The notes below the pieces were generated by a model that did no database searches, was not told the origin of the DNA, and saw only the letters and a list, made by a program, of their open reading frames with translations. 5,360 nt of DNA from Candidatus Hecatellales archaeon (GTDB taxonomy: Archaea > Thermoproteota > Bathyarchaeia > Hecatellales > Hecatellaceae): the NCBI GenBank assembly GCA_003662485.1, contig QMYD01000081.1:1-5360 (forward strand), written 5' to 3'. Within the stretch, counting starts at the first letter, position 1, and the number at the start of each line of letters is the position of its first letter. The position numbers were made by a program, and so were the translations under genes. Positions 1 through 5,360 of this stretch are shown here, piece by piece.

Positions 1-132
1 GGCTTCAAACCTTGGAACCACCACAATCCTCCTACCCTTATAGTCTTCAAAGCTTAGGGGGACCTTAACACCTACAACACCCACCTCGCTTAAAGGCACA
101 GCCACGGGTGGAAGCTTATCCTGAACCTCCAA
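1..132 (-). CDS. mptA: GTP cyclohydrolase MptA/FolE2 family, N-terminal fragment (cut by window edge)
   Basis: Only the first 44 codons are present; the frame is open to base 1. The fragment opens with E-V-Q-D, then VPLSEVGVVGVKVPL and RRIVVVPRFEA. This is the N-terminal signature of the MptA/FolE2 (COG1469) family, where D-V-Q is followed by a 'VSLTRVGVTNLKK'-like strand and an 'IVLLPTFE'-like strand. In archaea these Fe(II)-dependent cytosolic enzymes open the GTP ring to start pterin synthesis for methanopterin; archaeosine synthesis is another possible use. I chose the TTG at 130-132 because AGGAGG (minus strand, 143-148) sits 10 bases upstream and the family begins just before the V-Q pair. 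An in-frame ATG at 226-228 would add 32 residues with no family resemblance and would overlap the upstream gene. It follows that gene on the same strand and is probably cotranscribed. The metal and catalytic residues lie outside the window. Family call fairly sure; MptA versus FolE2 subtype not decidable here. Confidence 0.78.
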   Translation of the reverse strand, partial: MEVQDKLPPVAVPLSEVGVVGVKVPLSFEDYKGRRIVVVPRFEA

Positions 133-142
133 ACCGTTTAGG

Positions 143-148
143 CCTCCT
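143..148 (-). promoter_or_regulatory. Strong Shine-Dalgarno for mptA
   Basis: The plus strand reads cctcct, so the minus strand carries AGGAGG, a full match to the archaeal anti-SD core. It lies 10 bases upstream of the TTG at 130-132. It decides that start over the in-frame ATG at 226-228, which has no spaced SD. The bases from about 149 to 211 are a short non-coding gap within the probable operon; nothing else is recognisable in it. Confidence 0.6.
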
Positions 149-211
149 AAAGGGGATGTTGGAAGTATTCGCCTTGAAGTAGTTAAGCCTTCCCATGGAG
201 AGGGGAAAAGG

Positions 212-1783
212 CTAAAAAACGTCTTCATCCTGAACGTAGCTTCTACCCGTTTTCAGGGCTACCAGAGCCTTGCCAAGCTCGAAGCCCAAGTAGGCGGCGT
301 GGTCGGGAAGCGAGATGAGGTTTTCCCTCACAATTGCCCTGTAGATGGCTTCAGGCCTGCTTCCCCTGATGGCTGTGGAGGGCCTGCCCGCTCCAGCCTC
401 ATAGTGGAGGACTAAGATTTCCCCATGCTCCCTGTCAACCCTAATCTTGAAGCTTCCCTTCGGGTCCCGGTGGAAGCCTTCATCCGCCCTATTAGCCCTG
501 ATAAGCCTTTCAGGCCTTTCACCGGGTGTGGGAGGCTCCTCCCTGCAGCGTTTCTCCTTGAGGATGAGCAGGTTTAAGGGTAGGTCTTTAGGCGGCGTCC
601 TCCTCTTTGAGGCTAGGGCAAGCATGTTCAGGGCCTTCGAGAGCTCGGAAACAGAGCCCACTGTCTTCCTGCTAGCCTCCACGGTGAAGAGGAAGGCTAC
701 TCCAAGCTCCCAGCCTAGGAGGGCTAGGGCAAAATTTAACCCAGGCGAGTCCACCTCAGAAAGCTCTGTAACGTTTCCAGCCCCGAAGAAGGTTGGGAAG
801 CCAGGCTTCCTCCTAGAGAACTCCCAGTAGCCGAGGAGGGAGTCTAAGAGGCTGTAAGGCGGAGCTAGGCTTAGGATGGGGTCTGCTATCAGCCTCTTAA
901 AGCCCAGCCTTGAGGCCTCAGCCAGGTTCTCCTCAAGCCTTTCCACCCGCTCCAGAAAGTTTTCGGGTATGGTTCCATCCCGGCCTGCAGGAGTGACCAC
1001 GATGGGTACATCCCTAACCTCCCTCAAGGCTTTAAGGTTTGAGGCATCCCCGCTTAAGATTAGGCTGGCCCCAGCCCTAACCCCGGCGAGCAACTCCTCT
1101 GGATCAGCGGAGTCTATGCTCACCGGAACCTTCACCGCCTTTAAGACAGCCTTCACAGCTCTTTCAGCCTCATCTGGCTTTCCACCTCCAGCCTCCATTC
1201 CAACATCCACCATGTCAGCTCCAGACTTTACATACCAGCGGGCGACTCTACCTATTTCCTCATCCCCCATTCTTGAGGCGTCTGCTATTTCGGCGAGGAG
1301 GATGGGCTGGAAGCCTGGAGCCCACCAAGCCTTAGCCTCCCCACGCTGCAGGAGGATTCCCAAGCCTGCTTCAGCCCTCCTCAAGGCCTCCATCCTCAAA
1401 GCCTTAACCTCGGCTTCAATTCTCCCAGCTAAGATTTCAGCAGCTAGCTCGCAGGCTGGCTTCACAGGTGAAAGAGTAAGCTCTTCTAAGTGGTCTAAGA
1501 TTTCGGGTAGGTCTGCTGCGTGTCTCGGCCCCTTGAAAACAGGGATTTTAAGGGCTTCCCCAACGGGTTCAACGCTCCCCCTAATGCTTCCAGGCATGAG
1601 GATGAGGTCGTAGCTTTTAAGCCCAGCCTCCGCCAGCTTCTTAGCCGCATAGGCAGGAGTTATCAGAGCTGCTACGGGGATGGGCAGGGTGAAAACATCT
1701 ACTTCCACCTTGGATTTACGCATTTGAACGTAGTTTTCCACCATAGCCTTGGCCTTGAGGCCTGTAACCACGAGAACCTTCAA
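212..1783 (-). CDS. Archaeal dihydropteroate synthase-related protein (pterin-binding TIM barrel, three-domain)
   Basis: A 523-residue protein. Residues 1-125 resemble the DUF6513 N-terminal domain, with a PGSIRG loop near 64-69 and KGPRHAADLP near 84-93. Residues about 150-395 form a Pterin_bind barrel: GADMVDVGMEAGG (188-200), VSIDS with D224, ADP with D301, and GAGNVTEL (334-341, N337). A linker follows, then a DUF4346-like C-terminus (443-523) ending in HAAYLGFELGKA and GRSYVQD. The order and length match the archaeal 'dihydropteroate synthase-related' family (M. jannaschii MJ0107 type, from memory). The protein should be cytosolic and act on a pterin, probably of the methanopterin pathway, which agrees with mptA downstream. 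The synthase motifs SRK and RxH and the usual N-D after the third strand are not seen, so true DHPS activity is doubtful; the barrel could instead bind a methyl-pterin. Start: TTG at 1781-1783, with an in-frame TGA two codons upstream and GGTGG at 1794-1798 as SD. Family sure, reaction unsure. Confidence 0.85.
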   Translation of the reverse strand: MKVLVVTGLKAKAMVENYVQMRKSKVEVDVFTLPIPVAALITPAYAAKKLAEAGLKSYDLILMPGSIRGSVEPVGEALKIPVFKGPRHAADLPEILDHLEELTLSPVKPACELAAEILAGRIEAEVKALRMEALRRAEAGLGILLQRGEAKAWWAPGFQPILLAEIADASRMGDEEIGRVARWYVKSGADMVDVGMEAGGGKPDEAERAVKAVLKAVKVPVSIDSADPEELLAGVRAGASLILSGDASNLKALREVRDVPIVVTPAGRDGTIPENFLERVERLEENLAEASRLGFKRLIADPILSLAPPYSLLDSLLGYWEFSRRKPGFPTFFGAGNVTELSEVDSPGLNFALALLGWELGVAFLFTVEASRKTVGSVSELSKALNMLALASKRRTPPKDLPLNLLILKEKRCREEPPTPGERPERLIRANRADEGFHRDPKGSFKIRVDREHGEILVLHYEAGAGRPSTAIRGSRPEAIYRAIVRENLISLPDHAAYLGFELGKALVALKTGRSYVQDEDVF

Positions 1784-1793
1784 CCTTCACTGT

Positions 1794-1798
1794 CCACC
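1794..1798 (-). promoter_or_regulatory. SD-like site of the DHPS-related gene
   Basis: The minus strand reads GGTGG here, 10 bases before the TTG at 1781-1783. An in-frame TGA at 1787-1789 rules out any longer start, and the next Met is residue 14, inside the conserved first helix. The TTG is therefore well supported. Confidence 0.45.
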
Positions 1799-1808
1799 CT
1801 GAACACGC

Positions 1809-1820
1809 AGTTTAATTAAG
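1809..1820 (+). promoter_or_regulatory. Putative TATA box (plus strand) for the SpoIIM-like gene
   Basis: AGTTTAATTAAG lies in the 68-bp gap between two divergent genes and fits the archaeal box A (TTTAWA-type). Its centre is about 26 bases before position 1841. A transcript starting there would carry the GAGG SD at 1842-1845 and begin about 11 bases before the TTG at 1852. The TTAATTAA core at 1812-1819 is a perfect palindrome, so binding in either direction is possible. Assignment is by spacing only. Confidence 0.4.
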
Positions 1821-1830
1821 CTGGAGTCTT

Positions 1831-1838
1831 CTTAAACT
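1831..1838 (-). promoter_or_regulatory. Putative TATA box (minus strand) for the DHPS-related gene and mptA
   Basis: The minus strand reads AGTTTAAG. With usual archaeal spacing, transcription would start near 1808, leaving a leader of about 25 bases that contains the GGTGG SD at 1794-1798. It overlaps the leader region expected for the divergent gene, so the two promoters would be interleaved and could interfere with each other. Confidence 0.3.
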
Positions 1839-1841
1839 TTA

Positions 1842-1845
1842 GAGG
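1842..1845 (+). promoter_or_regulatory. SD of the SpoIIM-like gene
   Basis: GAGG ends six bases before the TTG at 1852-1854. The in-frame TAG at 1840-1842 excludes any upstream start, and the next in-frame Met is residue 68, within the conserved core. The TTG start is therefore nearly forced. Confidence 0.55.
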
Positions 1846-1851
1846 AAAGGT

Positions 1852-2406
1852 TTGGCTTCCCAGACTTCCGCCAGCTTAATCCTCTTAAGCTTCCTTCTCT
1901 TTGTGGGTGGAACTTTAGCTGGCTATCTCTCCGCTGGCGAGCTTTCAGCCAGCCTCACCGGAATCCTTAGCGAGGAGCTCTCCCCCATCCTCAAACTTCC
2001 TAAACCACTTTTAGCCTTAGCCGTTTTCGCCAACAATCTCTCAAAAACCTTTATGGCAATGCTGCTCGGGCTGCTCCTAGCCATACCACCAATCCTCTTC
2101 ATTCTTGCAAACGGCTTCATACTTGGCGTGGTAAGCTTTGAGGTGGTGGAGTCAAAGGGAATCCTCTTCCTCCTACTTGGCATCCTACCCCATGGAGTTT
2201 TCGAGGTTTTAGCTGCTATCCTAAGCACGGCGCTGGGTGTAAGGCTTGGAGAAGCCGTCTACGCCAGGCTTAAAGGTAAAAGCTTTGAAGTATGGAGGAC
2301 CCTTAACCTCTGCCTCAAATTCTACTTCTCCAGGATTATGCCCCTGCTGGCTGTGGCAGCCGTTATTGAAGCCTTTATCACGCCAAGCCTTTTAAGCCTC
2401 CTTTGA
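1852..2406 (+). CDS. SpoIIM/DUF95-family integral membrane protein
   Basis: A 184-residue, very hydrophobic protein. Likely membrane segments are about 7-27, 52-60 running into 65-95 (probably two helices), 104-130 and 158-182. Conserved features of the SpoIIM/DUF95 family are visible: FANN at 59-62, glycine 73 in the next helix, N87-G88, and LPHG at 112-115 followed by E118. The length is usual for archaeal members. The family is named after Bacillus stage II sporulation protein M, which works with SpoIID and SpoIIP in peptidoglycan remodelling during engulfment. Archaea do not sporulate and lack murein of that type, so the role here is unknown; do not carry over the sporulation function. 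It starts from TTG, runs divergently from the pterin genes, and is followed on the same strand by the ATPase/VWA pair, for which it could be a membrane partner (inference only). Family call is good, function open. Confidence 0.8.
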   Translation: MASQTSASLILLSFLLFVGGTLAGYLSAGELSASLTGILSEELSPILKLPKPLLALAVFANNLSKTFMAMLLGLLLAIPPILFILANGFILGVVSFEVVESKGILFLLLGILPHGVFEVLAAILSTALGVRLGEAVYARLKGKSFEVWRTLNLCLKFYFSRIMPLLAVAAVIEAFITPSLLSLL

Positions 2407-2410
2407 AAAG

Positions 2411-2421
2411 GCTAAATAAGC
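2411..2421 (+). promoter_or_regulatory. Possible TATA-like element for the ATPase/VWA pair
   Basis: GCTAAATAAGC lies just after the stop of the membrane protein gene. Transcription starting about 26 bases on, near 2442, would include the GAGAGGT SD-like site at 2458-2464. A second candidate, AGTTTAAG at 2436-2443, repeats the octamer found on the minus strand at 1831-1838. Either could give the pair its own promoter; readthrough from the upstream gene is equally possible. Weak motif evidence. Confidence 0.25.
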
Positions 2422-2457
2422 TGGAATCAAATCATAGTTTAAGCGAAAAGAGGCTTT

Positions 2458-2464
2458 GAGAGGT
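2458..2464 (+). promoter_or_regulatory. SD-like site without a standard start codon behind it
   Basis: GAGAGGT is the best SD match in the 120-bp gap. It is 62 bases upstream of the GTG at 2527, too far to serve it, but 8 bases upstream of an ACG codon at 2473 that is in frame with the ATPase. The GTG has only GAGG at 2521-2524, two bases away, which is too close for normal use. The mismatch suggests the true start lies near 2473. Confidence 0.35.
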
Positions 2465-2472
2465 TAGGGACT

Positions 2473-2526
2473 ACGGCCTCCCGCAAGCTTACCCAAAACG
2501 AAATAGAATACCTCGTCTACGAGGAT
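2473..2526 (+). other. Probable 18-codon N-terminal extension of the ATPase, beginning at ACG
   Basis: This stretch is in frame with the ATPase and open back to the TAA at 2440-2442. From 2473 it reads ACG-GCC-TCC-CGC and on to LTQNEIEYLVYEDV. That is a hydrophilic, helix-forming segment with the same codon choices as the rest of the gene. No ATG, GTG or TTG is in frame. Either ACG is used as a rare start, or the genomic copy or the assembly has lost an ATG by one T-to-C change, or the resemblance to coding sequence is chance. If real, the ATPase is 507 residues. Confidence 0.35.
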
Positions 2527-3996
2527 GTGATTATTAAGGAGAGTAATGCTCCAAAATTTGTGCTTTACGGAGAGGAAATAGACATCTGGAGTTCCGAGTA
2601 TCTTCCCTACCATTCCAAAACCCCAACAGAATACGTGATTGAGAAAATTCTTGAAAGCGAGAAGGCTGGGGTTGACATCTTCCCAAGCGTGGTTGGAAAA
2701 CATAGGGAAAAGGAGCTAATTAAGAACGCTCTGCTCTCAGGCTCCCCCATCCTCCTAAAGGGGCCAAAAGGCTATGGTAAAACCACCTTCTCCAAGGCCA
2801 TAGCCGAACTCCTACCAAAGAAAATCCTAGCCGTAAAAGGCTGCAAAATCTACGATGACCCCACCAGGCCTGTATGCTTCTCCTGCAAGCGGAAGCTCCT
2901 CGAAGATAAGGTGGTTGAGCTAACCTGGGTTCCAAGGATCTGGGTTAGGATTCCAGGAGACCCGATGATGACCACCCGCCAGCTTATAGGCGGAATATCC
3001 ATCCAGAAGATTAGGGAGGGCTACGACCTAGACCACCCTGAAGTCTTTGTTCCAGGTAGAGCGTTAAAGGCGAATAGGGGTGTGGGCTACTTCGACGAGC
3101 TTGGAGCTCTACCCTCAGCCATGCAGACCCTCCTCCACGAACTCTTCGAGGAGCACCAGGTAACCACGCTTGAGGGGGACATCCTACCCTTCAAGATTTC
3201 AACGTTGGAGCTGGCCTCCACCAACCCGGCCAACTATAGGGGTACAAACCCGATTAAGGAGCCCCTCCTAGACCGCATGGAGGAAATCGAGATAGGGCCT
3301 CCTGAAACGCTTGAAGAGGAAATCGAAATTGGAATTCGAAACATGTTCTACCGGAAGTGGAAGGGTGAGGAGCCCCCCATACCGAGATGGCATCGGGAGA
3401 TTGTAGCCAGAATCGTACGCTATGCAAGGGATAAAAACAAGTTTGAGTTTACTAGGCGAATTGAGTCGGAGCCCTCCTGCAGGGCTACCATTAAACTCTT
3501 CGACCACCTCCAGTCCAAAGCCCTAAGAAGCGGAAGACTTGTCCCCCTCCTCTCCGACTACGGTGAAAACCTTGAAATCGTTAAGCTTGCCCTCATGGGG
3601 AGGATTGAGGTTGAATTCGGCCTCTCCCAGCGTAAGGCTGAAATCGTGGAAAAGCTCTTTGAGGAGGCGAAAAGGCAGACCTGCCGTCAAATCTATGGAA
3701 GCCTTCCAGGAGAGAAATTCGCCGAGTTCTATGAGGCTTTGAGGAGTGCTGGGGAGGAAGCTGACGGGAAGAGGGTTATAACCATAGGCTTCGAGGTTCT
3801 CCCAAAGCTTAGGGCTAAACCCATCATTAACGAGTACGTGGAGTTTCTGGCTGGGAGCAGGGAGGTTGGAGAAGAATTATACCTTTCCGCCATAGAAATC
3901 ATTTTAGAGGCCATGGCCACCTGTATTCCACGCTTGGTGGAGCGTAGGGGTAAATCCTACTATCTTGGAGAGCTCTCCCATGAAGCCTCCATGTGA
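2527..3996 (+). CDS. BchI/ChlI-like AAA+ ATPase (chelatase/MoxR clade motor subunit)
   Basis: 489 residues from the GTG. Walker A is GPKGYGKTT (79-87), Walker B GVGYFDE (185-191), sensor 1 N233 in ASTNPANY, arginine finger D249-R250 in LLDRM, and a sensor-2-like PSCRA with R319. Between the Walkers, RIPGDPMMTTRQLIGG (141-156) and VFVPGRALKANRG (173-185) match the 'lPlgat..rlvG' and 'f.pGlLa.AnrG' blocks of BchI/ChlI-type proteins. A Cys set (C106, C117, C120) follows Walker A; archaeal BchI-like proteins often have a Cys-rich insert there. The C-terminal 150 residues are mostly helical and not recognised. Such ATPases form hexamers that, with a VWA D-subunit, drive metal insertion or protein remodelling. 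The next gene is that VWA partner (17-bp overlap). No CobN/ChlH is present, so Mg, Co or Ni chelation is not shown. All catalytic motifs look intact. Start uncertain: coding-like sequence continues upstream to about 2473. Confidence 0.85.
   Translation: MIIKESNAPKFVLYGEEIDIWSSEYLPYHSKTPTEYVIEKILESEKAGVDIFPSVVGKHREKELIKNALLSGSPILLKGPKGYGKTTFSKAIAELLPKKILAVKGCKIYDDPTRPVCFSCKRKLLEDKVVELTWVPRIWVRIPGDPMMTTRQLIGGISIQKIREGYDLDHPEVFVPGRALKANRGVGYFDELGALPSAMQTLLHELFEEHQVTTLEGDILPFKISTLELASTNPANYRGTNPIKEPLLDRMEEIEIGPPETLEEEIEIGIRNMFYRKWKGEEPPIPRWHREIVARIVRYARDKNKFEFTRRIESEPSCRATIKLFDHLQSKALRSGRLVPLLSDYGENLEIVKLALMGRIEVEFGLSQRKAEIVEKLFEEAKRQTCRQIYGSLPGEKFAEFYEALRSAGEEADGKRVITIGFEVLPKLRAKPIINEYVEFLAGSREVGEELYLSAIEIILEAMATCIPRLVERRGKSYYLGELSHEASM
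3967..3972 (+). promoter_or_regulatory. SD of the VWA gene, inside the 3' end of the ATPase gene
   Basis: GGAGAG ends seven bases before the ATG at 3980-3982, which favours that start over the TTG at 3965-3967; the TTG has no good SD. Placement inside the end of the ATPase gene fits coupled translation and equal expression of two subunits. Confidence 0.5.
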
Positions 3997-5281
3997 GGCC
4001 TGCAAGCCTGAAAGGGAAACCCTCTCCTCCATTCTTGGAGAGGAAATGGTAAGCGAAATAGTCTACCAGCTTTTTAACCCCTCCGCTCGCAAGGACAGGG
4101 AGAAGCAGGGTGAAGCCTCCCTCATAGAGAAGCTCATCAACCAGTTCCTCGAGGAGTTAAGGGAAGACCAGTTCAGCGACTTCTTCGACAGTAAACTCTT
4201 GAGGTGGGCTGGAACTCCAAGCGGGAAATGGTTTAAAGACTATTTGAGGCATAAGAAGGCGAAGCAGAAAGCTTGGGAAAAGCTTCTCGAAATGGTTAAG
4301 AAGGGTGAGGTTGACCCCTCCCAGCTTCCCGTAGAGGAGCTCCTCCACCATTTCCTAGGCCAAATCCTCGAGGAATTAGGGAAGGAAGGCATGATAGACT
4401 TAAAATTCCAGAGGGACTGGCTCTACGGGAACGTGCTAATCGCCTACCCCGAATTCACGGAGAAAAGCGAAAAAATAATTGCTAGAAAGGTTTTGGAGGA
4501 GGTTTTCCTAAACCTTAAAGGGTTTAGGGAGCAGCCTGGATGCCATGAAACTGAGGAGGTGGGCTGGGGTGTTAGGCAGTCCTACATGCTCTGGGACTTC
4601 GATGAGCAGCAGCACTCCTACGACCTCCTCGACGTTCAGGAAACCCTCGTGAAAACGGCTTTAAGGGACCCCGTCCACATGAGGATAGCCAATGAAGACT
4701 TGAAGGCGAGAATACCCTACCATGAAACCTCCTCTAGCAACGTAATCCTCATTGATGCCTCCTACTCCATGAGAGGCGAAAAATTTAGGGGAGGAATCAT
4801 GGCAGCCCTAGCCTTCAGAGAACTCCTCGAAAGGGAGTATAAGCAGGATAGGCTTCACGTGGTAGCCTACAACCAGAAGCCTAGGCTCCTCTCAAAGGGT
4901 GAAATCGTCAAGCTCAAACCCTACGGCTACACGGATATAGGGCAGGCCTTAGACTTCGCCGTAGAACTACTCTCCAGGGAGGAGGGGAACAAGAATATTT
5001 TCCTTATAACGGATGGGGAGCCCACGGCCACCAACAGGCGTGGCCAAACCCCTGAGGAAAGCGCTTTGAAGGCTGCCTATAAGGCTGGGAAGGCCAATAT
5101 CCTGCTCAACATTATCATGCTGGATAGGAGGCCTGAACTCCGCCTCATCTGCGAGCACATGGCGAGGCTGAATGGGAGGGCAACCGTCACCTACATAAAC
5201 AACCCGCTAAACCTGAAGGAATTCGTGATAAAGTTCTTCTTTGATAGGGGTTTGAGGACGGCCATTTATAGGGCTGGCTAA
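3980..5281 (+). CDS. ChlD/CoxE-like VWA-domain protein, partner of the AAA+ ATPase
   Basis: 433 residues from the ATG at 3980. Residues 1-175 are charged and helical, with a CEAC pair at positions 5-8. A segment near 216-248 (DVQETLVKTAL, then NEDLKARIPY) resembles the linker before the VWA domain in ChlD-type subunits. The VWA domain covers about 250-425: NVILIDASYSMRG holds the MIDAS D259-x-S261-x-S263, GYTDIGQAL supplies T318, and FLITDGEPT supplies D345. The MIDAS is therefore complete and should bind Mg2+. In known systems this subunit docks on the ATPase hexamer and passes its work to a third protein, such as ChlH/CobN or another client. I chose ATG over an in-frame TTG at 3965 because GGAGAG at 3967-3972 is a well-spaced SD for the ATG. 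The 17-bp overlap with the ATPase gene implies translational coupling. The client is not in the window. RavA/ViaA-like or MoxR/CoxE-like roles are alternatives. Confidence 0.85.
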   Translation: MKPPCEACKPERETLSSILGEEMVSEIVYQLFNPSARKDREKQGEASLIEKLINQFLEELREDQFSDFFDSKLLRWAGTPSGKWFKDYLRHKKAKQKAWEKLLEMVKKGEVDPSQLPVEELLHHFLGQILEELGKEGMIDLKFQRDWLYGNVLIAYPEFTEKSEKIIARKVLEEVFLNLKGFREQPGCHETEEVGWGVRQSYMLWDFDEQQHSYDLLDVQETLVKTALRDPVHMRIANEDLKARIPYHETSSSNVILIDASYSMRGEKFRGGIMAALAFRELLEREYKQDRLHVVAYNQKPRLLSKGEIVKLKPYGYTDIGQALDFAVELLSREEGNKNIFLITDGEPTATNRRGQTPEESALKAAYKAGKANILLNIIMLDRRPELRLICEHMARLNGRATVTYINNPLNLKEFVIKFFFDRGLRTAIYRAG

Positions 5282-5360
5282 GCCACAAGCCTAACCGTTA
5301 TCTCCCTCCCCTGGCTTAGGGCTTCCGAAAGCCTCCTACCAGGAGGACTTCTAACCGAAA
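5278..5360 (-). CDS. Possible C-terminal end of a convergent gene (partial, unrecognised)
   Basis: The minus strand is open from the window edge to a TAG at 5278-5280 and would encode about 27 C-terminal residues, including RRLSEALSQGREITVRLVA. Codon choice (AGG, CTT, GTT, GCC) is like that of the other genes, and the stop overlaps the TAA of the VWA gene by two bases in a tail-to-tail arrangement. The plus strand is also open across this stretch but has no start, so a minus-strand gene is the better reading. Too short to assign a family; it may be chance. Confidence 0.35.
   Translation of the reverse strand, partial: SVRSPPGRRLSEALSQGREITVRLVA

Noticed and set aside
115..196. Small minus-strand frame starting ATG-GGA-AGG between the DHPS-related gene and mptA
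   Set aside because: Only 26 codons; it ends inside mptA in another frame and has no SD or motif.
447..830. Plus-strand open frame of 127 codons opposite the DHPS-related gene
   Set aside because: It is Ser/Arg/Pro-rich antisense shadow of a well-supported gene, with no family motif.
876..1613. Plus-strand open frame of 245 codons opposite the DHPS-related gene
   Set aside because: Ala/Ser-rich antisense frame covering the conserved barrel of the minus-strand protein; long only because of the codon bias of that gene.
1812..1819. TTAATTAA palindrome as a repressor operator
   Set aside because: It is short and AT-only, and is better explained as part of a TATA box; no second copy was seen.
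2407..2526. Terminator or small RNA in the largest gap
   Set aside because: No stable hairpin or T-run is visible, and the second half looks like translated N-terminal sequence of the ATPase.
2464..2703. Minus-strand open frame across the ATPase 5' region
   Set aside because: It covers both the gap and the ATPase N-terminus, has no recognisable motif, and the plus frame there is coding-like.
3965..3979. TTG at 3965 as the start of the VWA protein
   Set aside because: It has no spaced SD, while the ATG at 3980 has GGAGAG seven bases upstream.
5282..5360. Plus-strand open frame after the VWA stop
   Set aside because: No start codon with an SD; the minus strand reading has a clean stop and better codon choice.

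Overview
The window looks archaeal. Its left end carries two genes of archaeal pterin metabolism (an MptA-type GTP cyclohydrolase and the archaeal dihydropteroate-synthase-related protein). TTG and GTG starts are common and are preceded by purine-rich Shine-Dalgarno (SD) sites, and the gaps contain TTTAA-type TATA-like boxes. Arg is written mostly AGG. I cannot place it below domain level; an H4MPT-using lineage such as a methanogen or a TACK archaeon would fit, but that is inference. Coding density is high, no gap exceeds about 120 bp, and I see no tRNA, rRNA, CRISPR or mobile element.

Left block, minus strand (1-1783): a 523-residue protein of the pterin-binding TIM-barrel superfamily is read leftward from 1783. 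It is followed by the first 44 or so codons of mptA, which runs off the left edge. Together they point to synthesis or use of a methanopterin-type C1 carrier. The big protein is usually called 'dihydropteroate synthase-related', but it lacks the typical synthase SRK and RxH motifs and has a G-x-G-N-V motif more like the methyl-pterin-binding methyltransferases. Its substrate is therefore open.

Right block, plus strand (1852-5281): it starts divergently, 68 bp away. It holds a SpoIIM/DUF95-type multi-pass membrane protein, then a BchI/ChlI-like AAA+ ATPase, then a ChlD-like protein with an intact von Willebrand A (VWA) MIDAS motif. The last two overlap by 17 bp and look like the I and D motor subunits of a chelatase-like or MoxR/VWA-type remodelling machine. 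No large H-type (CobN/ChlH) subunit is in view, so the target is unknown. Both motor proteins carry cysteine motifs that could bind metal.

The most notable oddity is the ATPase start. Coding-like sequence and the best SD site lie upstream of the only usable GTG (2527), and the codon at the expected place (2473) is ACG. At the right edge a few dozen bases look like the 3' end of a convergent minus-strand gene whose stop overlaps the stop of the VWA gene.
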